Shown here one piece after another: positions 46,839-58,530 of a stretch of 64,000 bases of DNA. The stretch is from assembly GCF_036417845.1 (NCBI RefSeq), contig NC_089991.1:13547001-13611000 (forward strand). Reading direction: 5' to 3'. This DNA is from Apteryx mantelli. Its lineage: Eukaryota > Chordata > Aves > Apterygiformes > Apterygidae. Below the pieces are notes generated by a model, which was given only the letters and a program-made list of their open reading frames with translations, did not search any database and was not told the origin of the DNA. Positions within the stretch are counted from its first letter, which is position 1. Each line of letters starts with the position of its first letter. The translations under genes and the position numbers were made by a program.

Positions 46839-49800
46839 AAGATTGCTGCTGGATAATTACCAACGAGAAATAATGCAGCTTTACTAAGCAGGTAAAGGAT
46901 TTAGGAAATGGGTCTTCCATTTCCAAGAGGAGCCTCAGTTTTCATTCCTGGGGAGGAGAGGACACCCCTGAGCAATCCTGGGCTGTTGGTTCCCCCTCTC
47001 CTCTGAGGCAAACCTCCCACTTGCTAAATTACCATGACTCCAGTTGGCTCCTCTGTGTCGACCTGACCTGACCTGGCTGCATTTCTAAGACTGTGCAGCC
47101 TGAAGTCTGTCTGTGTGACGCCCCTGGACACACTGCTTTCCCTGCTGAGGTGACTCCAGCAACCCTGCAGAAGCCCTGTGGGAAAAGCCACCAGCAGCCT
47201 AAGGCTTCCAGCACCGACCAGAAAGTGAAGATTCCCCGAAGGTCAAAGAATGGGAAGGAAAAAGTTGCTATCCTGGTTTATTTTGGTTTGTGTTTTAATA
47301 GTAGGGCTGCTAACAAATGGAATTGCCTAACTGCTGCCATGGAAACAGCAGTGTTTGGTCCCTAGCACAGTTTACAGTCATCTGCAACAGATTAATTGCT
47401 AGCCTGTTTGAGTAAAATAACCCAGGGCAGTGGAAAAAGACCCACAGAAAAATAGTTCAAAATGTTAGCAGGCCTTTGGATGGTGTGCTGCACACTTACT
47501 GCTGGCCAAGTGGGGAGTAACGGGGAAACACTACAGAACACATCCATCACATTGAATAATGTGACATACAGATACATGCAAACAGTATCCATAACATCCC
47601 ATCTAAATAAGACATACGGTGCAAAACTCATGCAAATGAAGCTGGCTCAAATGAGTGTTTGATTCCCAGTGGCTGCAGCACTTTGCATTCAATGATCATG
47701 GACATTCACTCTGGTGGGTTTTCAGTTTCTGCGAATACCAGGAGCTACAGGCAAGCAGAGATCTTTGTGCACAAAGAAAAGCATTTGCTAATTGTAATTT
47801 ACTGTTTGCCACTGGTTAGTCATCGTTCTACTGTCTAAAAAGTATCAGTCATCCAGCCAGGGCAGAGACTCAATACTTTGTGGCCTAGCTGACCAGGTGG
47901 GCTACAAAAGGCAATAGTGTGTGAGCACCTTGCAGACTGCTGCTCCCGTAAAGCTGAATTTAGAGTGTTTCAAGAGTGGGAAATGGAGCAATGCAGAACC
48001 TTCTGCATACGAATAGTCTGACTGAACACACCAGGCTTTCAAAGCTCTTAACATGAAGCACATGCAGAAGCACCTTAAGGACCAGACATGAGGCAGTATT
48101 TACCGAAACAGATGGGGACCAACCCTTGGCTTCACCAACCTGTGGGCTGGGCATGGAATTTGTGAAAAGCAAGTTCTGTTCCCACTCAGTTGACCTACAT
48201 GAAAAAGAGACAAATGCATGTGAGAAATTGCGGGGAATAACCTGATTCACTCTAATCTCCTTGCTGCTCAGGCAGTACTAGTAAACATGTGATTGCTCTG
48301 CTGAAGTATAACCTTGCTCACCGACTTAAATGCGCTGGGACACAGTACGATGTTATGTGAGCGTTGCTGAGATTTCACATAGCTGCCACATGGAAAGCCA
48401 CTGGGGAGTCCTGCCAGAGGAAGGTGTCCTTCTCCCTCTAGGCAAAGGTGAGGGTGCGACTTGTCAGCCGCTGATGCAAGGCCAGCCCTGATCTCCACCC
48501 TTTGGAGGTCCTTCAGTAACCAGCTCCAGAAAGATGTGGATTTCTATATCCTTGCTATCTCTCTTGAAGGCCAGGGAAGGGCTACTATCCCAGTTTAACA
48601 AGAAAGAACAAAGAGACTAAACACTGACTTTTTGAAAAGATATTTGGATGTCTCATTCCCACTATTTTAATTTAAAAAGCAACCTACGTGGCTTGCCTAG
48701 ATTACAGAAGATGTCTATAACATGGCAGAGAACTGTCCCTTGGCTATCCCCATGGGTGGGCCCACCTCTCCTCTCTGCCTTGCAAAAGGGTTGCTGGAAC
48801 ATCAGAAGGGAAATTCCTAGCTTTCCAAGGAATGACAGGACACAGAAAAGCTCTGGTCATCAACAGAGCTTTCCTGAAACATCTTGCTCCTCTTGTTCTG
48901 AGCTTTGGGCTAGAAAACACTGGCTAATCTTAAACTGCGATGAAATCTGGTTGTAATACACAAAGCAGAAGAAGAAGATGAGACCAGAAGTCAGGAGGTG
49001 GGAGCAAAGGCAGGAGGTAGATATCTTTTGGAGGACTAGAAAAAGGAGAGAAAGGACAGCAGCTTGCTTTTGACTTTGTTCTGAAACTGCTGGGTGTCTT
49101 CGCACCCCTTGCTGTAGGCACCGGAGTTCGGGTGGGCTGGGAATCCATGGGGAGAGGAAGGTCCTTGACGGGCTGGTTCAGAGCCAACGGCCAGTGCGGG
49201 TGCTTGCAGACCACCTGGCTATTGCTTTCGCCGAGGCAGGCTTTGGCTGCAGTGCATGGCACCGAGAGGCTGACAGGGCAGCGCTGACTGTGCGTGGAGG
49301 TCTGCGCTCCTCCGTCGTGGAGGGACGTGCAGGTCAGTCTAGCAGGACTTGGGGCAGTGCAGAGGGCAGCGTAGAAACACAGACTGTTTGCCTGAAAAGC
49401 CCATGGAGGAGTTAATTTCTCCTTGCTGACAGAAACAAGAGCTCAAATAGCCTCCTAACTTAATTTAGAGGCCTAACATGAATAGTATGCATATCCTCTC
49501 TACTCTCCACTTAATTGAAGAGCAGTCCCCATAGCAAGGTTCCTGTATCCATATTTAGGCACTAAGTAAATGACTATGTTTTTCAGATCATCGAGCACCT
49601 GCACCTCTAGATGAATTTGATATGCCTTGCTGAAGGAAAATTAAGTGACTCATTTAAAAGCTTGAATAACTTAGAGGTGGTGTTGCACACCCAGCTTTGA
49701 CAGCTTGGGCCTCAAAGGTCCCATCAGCTCTTACAGCTCCTATTTGAATTTGTGCTCATTTGTACCTGCACGTGCATTTAAACACCACACAGCCAAGCTT

Positions 49801-52800
49801 GCACACCCGTGGTCCTTCCACTCCTCTTTCCCAGCAGCAAGTGCAGAAGGCTCGCAGGGCCCTGCCGGACATGGCTGGTGTTCATTCATGAGAACTGCCT
49901 ACTGAAACCCCGTCACTTCTGCTGTCCCCCTGTTTGGTGCTTGCTTTCCTCCGATATCTCCGTCACTGCACCTTACATGTGTGAACATTCAGGGGGAGAG
50001 ATTTTGAAGCTTCTAGGCTCAAAGGCCAGATGAAAAGACATTTGCTTTCTGAGAGAATCCACAGTGGGACCCTGACTGTAAACGTTGCATTCATCTGAGC
50101 AAAGAGGAGAAAAATTACTTGGCTTTAATTTACTTCATCTCCAAAAATATTTAATAAAAGAGGCAGAATAAATGAAGGGGGGCTTGTGGGCATCCTGAGA
50201 GCAGAAAGAGAGGTAAAATTAATCATATCAATAATCCATGATGAATGATTCACTCAGCTCTTTTATTCACAGTTGCATATAGTTATCCTTATTCACTGAG
50301 AGATGCAACGCTCATGGAAATATATACAGACTCATATGCATGTAAATTATGAAGCCCAGAGCAGGCTCCTACGCAGCCAGGGTTACAGCTCCAGTACAGT
50401 TCTTGTATTATACACGGTCGTACGGACATGGCTCCTTCTCTCCTGAGCATTTGCCACTAAGGAGCCTCAGGGCTATTAGGAATTTCATGAAGTTTCTAAA
50501 ACAGATGCACGCTACGGCTTGGCTTCTTGTTGCTTGCATTTTCATGGCAAGCTCGTTGATGCTGCTTTAGCTGGTAGGAGTAAGGGAGGAGGTCTGTGTA
50601 GCCCACCCTTGTGGTAGTCACAGAGGGGGGACTTATAGGAAGGGCTAAAGAGAGTCTCCTCTCTGTTAGCACTGCCTGATACCTGTGTCCAAAGCGCTCC
50701 GTGACGTGGGATGGGAGGAGGTTGTGCTGTGCACAGCAGCCCTTGTCCCCTCTTCTCAGTTGCATGCAGTTTGGCCCTCCACACTGAGTCTTCTCTCTTT
50801 TGCCAGTTTTAAACCAGAATCACTTCTCTGGCTTCAGCTGTGTGGTCCCAGCCTCCTGACAGCAGCATCCAGTGCCTTCTGCAATGGGAGGAGACAAACA
50901 TCCCACAAGGTTGTGAGACCAGGAAGCTGGCTCCCTTCAACCTCAGAGGGGAAGGCAGGAAGCTAGCTATATTTCTGCCTTCCCAGACAGGTCTCTTTCT
51001 TCCAAAACTTCTCTGTGGGAGAAATGAGCCAAACCATACTGTAAATTTTTCATTAGAAATAGAATAGTTAAAAGAAAATGGTGAAAGCTACTATCACCCT
51101 TCTGTGGCCTGAGGAGAGAGAATTGAGACAGCTCAGTACTCTGAAACCCTCTCCCAGGAGGAGCCAGAGGAAATGCCGAGGGATGCCAAGGAGCAGAGGG
51201 CACAAACCCTCTTCTCTTGTGCGCTGCAGGAGGTGCGAGGAACTCTTTCCCCATGGCTCACAGCTCTGGCTTGGGGAGCACCGTGACACAGCCCTACCAT
51301 TAACTGTGGTCCCATCTGTGGCATCTTGTTCTTTCAACAGCTCCGACATCTTCAACTGAAAGGAACTGGATGTGCACATTTGAGAGGAAAACCCAGAATG
51401 GACACAGAGTCAGAACTCTCCTGAAATGGTGGCCGACCACCTCCTTGCAAACATGCTGCCAACAATGTGACAGCAACGCCAGCCTGTGAGGACGAACCTG
51501 CGGGGACAGAGCTTTCCTGGAAGCAGGAGAAGGAGGCAACCAAAGAGGACTGCAGCCCCGCCATAGGTCCTGCCTGGTACCTTCACTAGTGGTCCAACAA
51601 CAGCACGGGCATTTGTCCAGTTGAAGGTACCCATGTTTGCTCAGGCTGAGGATGTTTTATTATCAGCTATCATTTTGCTCTCTCTCATTCTTAAATTTCT
51701 GATGGATTGTTTAGTAGTTTCCAGTTCATAGATTGCAAATGGGGAATTTGTCTCAAAAAAAAAATTGTTTACCATAAAAAAGAAAGACAAAACTATCCCC
51801 TGATATCAGACTTACTTAATATTCCATCTCTCCTGACTGGAAATGGAAAAGAGGTAGTTGATCTTACATACCTCTGGCCATTTATAAGTTGGGGTTGTGT
51901 AGTTAGTGGAGAGAGAGGTTTTTTCCAAAGCACAGCTCAATCCATCCATCTTAGAGGGGATGTCCCACTCTCTGGAGAGCCCCCTTTCCCCAGTGAACAA
52001 CACAGGCCGCCTACCTGGTCCTACACCAGCTCTGCCACCAACTCTCTAGCTAATGCTGACATGGTTGCCCCTTGATTTGGTTTCTTCATTGGTCCTGAGA
52101 TAATAAATACTTTAAACAATCACTGTGAGAGTACATTTTAATGTTTGTAAAATAATTTTGAGACTCTCAGATGAAGCCTTAAGAAGCAAAGTCTGTACTA
52201 TGAATAGTCATTGTTACACAGTTAAAAATGAATGCAAATGTTCTCCTTTAAAGCTAAAAGTCACACCTGCCTTAAATTGGATTTTAGATTTGTATTTCTA
52301 TGTAGTGTTATAAATAAAGTATGATGAATAAATCACCTCAGCAAGATGTTCTCCTCCTGGCAAAAGTAGGATTAGCACGATGAAGAACAGAAAGGTAACT
52401 AGGCATTCTCCTAACCTACAACAAAGCAATTAACACATGCATACCCACACAGGTACAAAGCCCAAACACACACCAGGTAAGCACACACCACATATGGGAT
52501 AGCTGGTCTGAAGTAAACAGAGCAAAAAGCCACTGCACTGAACTGAACTCCACAAGAAAAAGTAACACTGCAGTTGTAAACGAAATAAGTGTGACTCCTT
52601 TAAAGCATCATTTAAATAGCAGGAATATATCTGAATCTATTCTAAAGCAAACAGATGAGAGCACTATAGCAGACCTAGAAGTGATACTGGAAATGGGAGA
52701 GTTACTGAGAACATTCAGAGTCTTTTGTCCACCACAAAGATTATATTCAGACAAGGAAGTTGACCTGTCAAGTGGAGAGTTGCTCTTTCCATAGACACTT

Positions 52801-55800
52801 GATCAGTCTGATGAACCCATTAGACCATGGGGTCCATTGAAACTGCTGCAACTCAATGACCCAAGAAGATTGCTCTTGTGTTTCTGGTTGCATTCAGCTA
52901 CCAAGCCAACACCAACCTTCTTTTGTATTGCAAACTATGTCTATATGAACAGCTGAACTGATTCTCAGGTCCTAAAACATCGTGGTATCCAGCTGTAAAG
53001 GTTTTCAGCTTGCTTAAAATCTAAGATCAGCACTTGAAATTCAGGTGCTGGAAATGTTGGCCTAGAACTTGCAGTGGGGCTCTTGACATTCTTCCTTGGC
53101 TCATGAGGACATAAGAAGAGCAGGGGCTCTTTGTTCATGTGAAAGTCATCTGCTCTGCTGCTTCCTTTCCCTAGAGCAGAGCCATAACCCCTCTAATGCT
53201 AGGGAGAGATGATGTGGGAGCTGACATTACCAGGGTAGGGAGGCTAGTCCAGATGAGGTCTTCTCCTGGATGAGGTCAAGCCATGGGAAGCAGAGAAGGA
53301 TGGGATGAAGGCTTTAACTTGTCTTCAGTGCTGGACCAGGGCTTATGGAAGAAATATTTGCAAACTCTAATTCACTATCAATAGGTAGTGGAGTTTACAT
53401 ATGGTTGATACAATAAAAAACATGTTTTTCCAGCCCCAGAGCCTGGACCCTGTCAGTCTGCTTTTCTCAGATAGTACATCAAAGTGCTTTGCAAATAGCA
53501 TGATTTCATACCAAGTGAATCCATTTTCTGCAGTGATGCCACAAGCTCTGTTTTTTTTCTGAACTCCTGCTGTTCTAAGACACTTCCTATAAGTCTGATA
53601 TCTTCCACTTTTAAAAGGCCATTGGAAAATCTGGTCAGCATCCTACTGTGGAGTCATAAGGGGAAAGAGAGGTTGACTGCTAACACCAGGATGTTGCTTG
53701 CTATCCAGAAAAGTTTAAATCATGATTAGTTGGTAATCTGGATGCATATTCTGGTCTTTGACCCCAAGTCAGGTTAGGTGTTAGAGTATGATCACTTATA
53801 AGGCCCATCTGTTTATAAATCACTAGGATAATCTGTCCCAGGATGTGACGTTCTTCTTTTTGATCACTTCAGTTTTGAACCACTTCCCTTCTTATTTCAG
53901 GCTCAGCACTTCAGAAGTCCAGGAAATGATGTAGCATTCAGAAAGCTCCCTGAACTAAATAATGGGTCATGTAAAGAAAGGAGGTGGTGACAACAGTGAG
54001 GGAGAATTCCAGTTTAGGAAGAGATGGTCCCATATCAGCTAATAAATCAGAGGTAGACAAATTTTCCTTGCGGTTCACCTCCTCACAATAGCCTCCCTCT
54101 TGGAATACACCAGGATCCAAACCACCAAGAAGTCAGAGGTGTTCAACTTCCAGATCTGGACTTTCCAGCTTAGGACTGGATGCTGGTAGATGTAGTAGCC
54201 CAGGGACAGTGCTTACTTCAGAGGTAACCTCCAAGTGAGAGAGCAGGGAAACTCACATTTAAATTGGAATAAAAAGAAGGAAAAAGTTCTTCCTTAGCAG
54301 AGTAGGAGAACTACCTGATCTATGCAGGTGTAAGCCTAAGAAATGTAATTTATTCAGGCTTTCTTTTTAATAAAATCCATCCCACACAACTGCGCAGAGG
54401 AGACCGTGCTGTGTTCAAATGGACCATGCCGTGCACTCCAAAGAGTGTCTCAGGCAAGTTGGTTTTATCTCCCTCTGTCTGTCTTATATCAGTGCCTGAA
54501 ACCGCAGACAGTAATCTAAAGCAGCTACAGAGTTACTACTGCAGGAGCAAAGACAGCGAATTCCACTGCATAGTGACTGTGATTCAGTCCTGATGAATCA
54601 CTCAGACTTTTTTTTTTTCAACTAGATCCTCAGCTTCATTATTGTTACAGAAGGAAAAAAGGAGGAAGAAAAAAAAGTAAAAAGCCATTGCTTTCTCTCC
54701 CTCTATAATCCTTTCCAATTTTTCATTTTAAAAATTTAATTAAATCTTTGTAGGCATCCCATTCAGGCTGAACAAACATCTTGATAATTCTGGAGAGGAT
54801 CTGCATTAAAAGGAGGTGTGATATAATATGACCAAAGTGATGATAGCACTAGGGTGCAGCCCAACCTGTTCTTGGGGTTCAGAAATATGCAGTGATAAAA
54901 GGGTCTTGCATTCTGCCTCCTTCATATACCCAAATCCATTCCCCACTCATGGTTTGCACCCAGTAAAGCAAAGAGAGTGCCAGGATCCTAAGACCAGTGA
55001 TGAAGAGGAGCAGTTGCATGCAACTTCCCTCTGCTTAGGGACCATTTGAATACAGGTATCTTTACTCAAGGGGATCAGTCATGTTCAAGTCTCTGTGAAT
55101 GACCAGTCATGACACCCTTAGGTCACCAAGAAAGATCCACCCTTCCCATTCTGCAGACAGTAAACACTGCTGCCTTAGGTAATCTGGTTTTGCCTGGACG
55201 GAGAGGTGGCTCTGCATATAGCCAACACTCGTTGTGCAGAATATTACTCTCCTCCAAATATGGGCAATACAGGCACACCAAAGGGTTATAAGGTAAGGAA
55301 CTGGATAACAGAGACAGAACAACTAGGACTCACAGCTCGTGTGATGGAGGGGTGCAGCCTGGGGTCACCTGTTAAACAGAGGAGCTGCCCTTGTACCGCA
55401 GCAGAACATAAACAAACTGCTGCGGGGACAATGCAGGCCATGACTGATTCCGACCACTATGCCTGGGGAGATTGCGCCCTAAAGTACCAAGTAGCAAGAG
55501 CTGACCCTCTCACTGCAAGCTCTTTACTTCTGATGTTCAGCTCTCCAAAGTGCATTTCTCTAAAACTGCTGCAGAGACGGTAATGGTTGGTCAGGAGCCT
55601 TGGGGGAGTTTGCTGCAGTGCCACCAGAAACAGTTCAGTTCTCTTTTCCATCACTCCCTACCTTGGTGGATGTGCGTGAACAGCTTTATTCCTGCTCCAT
55701 GGTGCTGCCTATCTTTGATCCAGAAAAGCATTTAAACGCCTGCTAAGCATGCACATAAACCCATCTGACTTCAGTTTGCCTGGTCACGTGCAGACTGAAG

Positions 55801-57513
55801 TGGGTAGTTAGCTTAGGGCCCCACGCTCTGATGTTTTCCCTTTTATTCTATCAGGCTTATTCTTATTCTTATTATGCTGCTGTTTGAGATCCTAACTCAG
55901 AACAACTATGAAGGCAAGTGAGCGGCTGCTCTGAGGATTAAGATTTTGTCAGGAAGAGCTACAACTGTTTGTTCCCATTAACAGAGATCTAGCCAAATAA
56001 ATATTGATTTAGCATTAAAGTCTGAGGCTCTAATAATGAGTGGTCCAGAAAGCTCATGCTACTGCTATGGGGAAGAGAATGGAGGCAAAACAAATTTGTT
56101 TCCTGAATGCTTTAACTTTCATTTCAAAATGACCCTTCTCAGACCTATCCAGACCAACCTGATTCAGTTTGTCCTTGGTGGTGCAAAACTGAGAGAATCC
56201 AAACTATGATAAGATGTTTCTTCACGGATTTAATCCCAGTTTTACTTTTCTTAATGTTATTCTCAATTTGTCTTGCAGTTACTATAGTGATGAACAAATG
56301 CATGTGACAAACAAGATGCCTGGCATCTTTGTAAGGCATATTTTCATGCAATGGTCTTGTCAGAACTGAAAATACCGCCAAATTTTCAGAGAAGGCAGTT
56401 GAAAGATCTTTGCCAAAAAAACCCAGATCTTTTAAATGTGTCCTATTACAGACAAGTTGATAATAAACTGAGTTTAATATCCATTCGATTTTTGAAACCT
56501 TATATATCTTTTCAACCAGCAGGATCTATTGGGTTCCTCATGCACTTAAACACCTTCAGAGAGATCCTTTTTCCAGGTGGAAGCACCTAAATCAAGATTA
56601 AACTACATGAAATGGATAGCTACAAATCAAATGACTTTCCTGAACTTGCATGTACAGCTCTGGAACATCCTGTCCCAGGGTAGCTCTCCTGGTGGCATCC
56701 AGCAGGGTGACCCACAAGGCCCAGGAGGTGCTATGTGAGTGCAGCAGCCTGCCTGAACTGATGCCGTGAATCTCACTCAACAGATCCAGTCTCTTGGAGC
56801 CAGATCTGCTGACATTTGCGGCCAAAACCAGTAGCATCAGGCTGGAAAGGCCAAGTCAAAGGGCTGCCCCAGGGGGTGGATCACTTTTTGTGAATTATTC
56901 ATATCATCAGCGGCTGTTGTATATGTTTCTTAGGGTGCAGTATGGAGCCCATATAGTTATGGAGAGGGAACTGAGGACCTCCAGTCTCACACAGACCCAG
57001 AGGTACTTCCTGGTGATGGCAGGAATCCAGCTAGACCCTGGAGCTGAGCACTGGCAGCTGGAAAAATCTCTCTGCATTTTCAGAAGAAGGTCTTGTCAGA
57101 AATTGTCCCTGTAGCTATCAATACGAGCCTCAGGGCAAGATGTTTACAGGCATTTTTCAAAGAAGAAACTGCACAAAAGCACTGTTGCTTGAAACCATTT
57201 TTAAAAACACAAAATTCAGATCCAGATGTGGAAGACAAGCATAACTGAAGATGGAGCTGCTCAGATTCTGCTTTTATGCTCAGTCCATTATTGCAGTAGG
57301 CATTTTAAAAATTCAGATGATGAGTTGGATGCTGGTTTCCACCTCTGCCAAGACCAAAGTTTGCATGGGTCACAGGGCCAGATTTTCAGCTGCCAAAGCG
57401 CTAATAATGTCAAAGGAGCAGGGCTGACACTGCAAGTGGAAAACGTGCTCCCAGCATTTCACTGGGCTCCGTTTCACTCATCCTATTTTCTTGCACAAAC
57501 AAATCATTGAAAG

Positions 57514-57529
57514 CGGCTTTTAAAAGCCG
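57514..57529. promoter_or_regulatory. 16-bp perfect palindrome with TTTTAAAA core
   Basis: CGGCTTTTAAAAGCCG is self-complementary over all 16 bases and stands at the upstream edge of the second CpG island. Its TTTTAAAA centre resembles a degenerate TATA element, so it may be a core-promoter or dimeric factor site. Confidence 0.4.
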
Positions 57530-57899
57530 GGAGAGAGAAGCATCTGAAAATCTGTGCAGAGATCGAGGGAGATTAGCCCTACCCAAAGCGTTCAGAAAAA
57601 AAGTTGGAGGACATTTGGCGGGAGAGCAGTCCCGGAGGCGTCGGAAGGAGAGCAGCGGGCTTGTGTGCGCCGTGGGGGACAGAGGCGACCCCCGCCGGGC
57701 AGGGCAGCTCGGGCGCGCAGCGGCCGCACTCGGGAGCGACGGGCCCGAACTTTTTGCGCGGGGCCGGGGAGCCGGGCCGGGGCCGGGGCCGGGGCCGCGC
57801 CTCCCCCGCGGGGGCAGCGGCCCCCAGCCGGGGCGCGGGGGCGCGGGGCGGGCTGGCCGCGCGGGGCGGGGCGGCGGCGGGCGGTCCCTGCGGCGGCGG

Positions 57900-58169
57900 C
57901 CGCGGCCGCGGAGCGGCCCCAGCCGGGGAGCCCGCCCCGCGCTGCCGCCGCGCGCCTCGCAGGCAGCGCTGCAGCCCGCGGGCGCCGGCGGAGAGCGCCG
58001 CTCCCCCGCGCCGCTCCGCGCCCTTCCGCGCCGCACGGAGCCCGGCCCGGGCGGCCCCTCGCCGCGCCGCCGCTCGCCACGCGGCTCTGCCCCGCCGCCG
58101 CCGGGATGAGGATGCGCGCCTAGGGAGCCGCGCCATGCGCCGCCGGCGCGGGGCTCTCGCACGGCCATG
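57900..58169 (+). other. Candidate first exon of an unidentified plus-strand gene
   Basis: A good donor (GTAAGG at 58170) directly follows an ATG in ideal initiation context (GCCATGG, ATG at 58167-58169). The exon would therefore be almost entirely 5' UTR, with the start codon as its last three bases, unless an upstream ATG is used. Upstream ATGs at 58106, 58112 and 58135 occur; the frame from 58106 (shared by 58112) stops within a few codons, while that from 58135 reaches the donor open. The 5' end is unknown. The rest of the gene must lie beyond the visible sequence or in exons I could not recognise. Confidence 0.4.
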
Positions 58170-58179
58170 GTAAGGCAGC

Positions 58180-58215
58180 GGGGCCGTCGGGGCCGTCGGG
58201 GCCGTCGGGGCCGTC
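58180..58215 (+). repeat. Four copies of GGGGCCGTC
   Basis: A perfect 9-bp tandem repeat lies just 10 bp after the candidate donor, in the presumed start of the first intron. A 10-bp repeat, CCGTCCCGTG, follows at 58301-58329 in nearly three copies. GC-rich repeats like these are often unstable and hard to assemble. Confidence 0.9.
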
Positions 58216-58300
58216 GGGCCGCGGCCGGGAGGCGGGGGGAGCCGCGGGTGGCGGCGGCAGGCGGAGCGCCCCGCACCCCGCGCCCCGCAGGCGGCCGGCG

Positions 58301-58329
58301 CCGTCCCGTGCCGTCCCGTGCCGTCCCGT
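58301..58329 (+). repeat. CCGTCCCGTG tandem repeat
   Basis: Two perfect and one partial copy of a 10-bp GC-rich unit lie within the second CpG island, close to the 9-bp repeat at 58180. No function is evident. Confidence 0.9.
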
Positions 58330-58530
58330 CCGCGGGCGGGGAGGGCTGCGCGCGAGCGGCGGGCTCGTGGGCGGCGGAGCGCAGCGCAGCGCGGCGCGGC
58401 GCGGGGCGGCCCCGGGACCCCGCCGCAGCCGCGGCCCCTCCGCCGCGCGGGGCGCCGCGCCGGTCACGCCGCGGAGGTGCTCGGGGGCGTCCCGCCGAGC
58501 TTCCCGACCGCGGGTCGTGGGTGCTGCGCG

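Larger units (their letters stand above)
45131..57513. other. Intergenic DNA without recognised genes
   Basis: About 12 kb with no convincing coding sequence. It contains a perfect 12-bp hairpin (45658-45684), a CT-rich microsatellite (46790-46838), a CA-rich low-complexity stretch (about 52432-52495), and purine-rich DNA around 48960-49060. Numerous short frames occur in all six phases but none shows a recognisable domain or a matching set of splice sites. Confidence 0.5.
57640..58530 (+). promoter_or_regulatory. Second strong CpG island (promoter of an unidentified gene)
   Basis: Nearly 0.9 kb of very G+C- and CpG-rich DNA with tandem GC boxes (GGGGCGGGGCGG at 57863-57874) stands out sharply from AT-rich flanks. 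Such islands almost always mark vertebrate promoters. A candidate exon end at 58169/58170 suggests transcription to the right. Long frames on both strands, including one of 392 codons on the minus strand, reflect lack of stop codons in GC-rich DNA. I cannot name the gene. In mammals the region around SLC26A2 contains PDE6A, PPARGC1B, HMGXB3 and CSF1R, but no exon of these is recognisable here. Confidence 0.8.
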
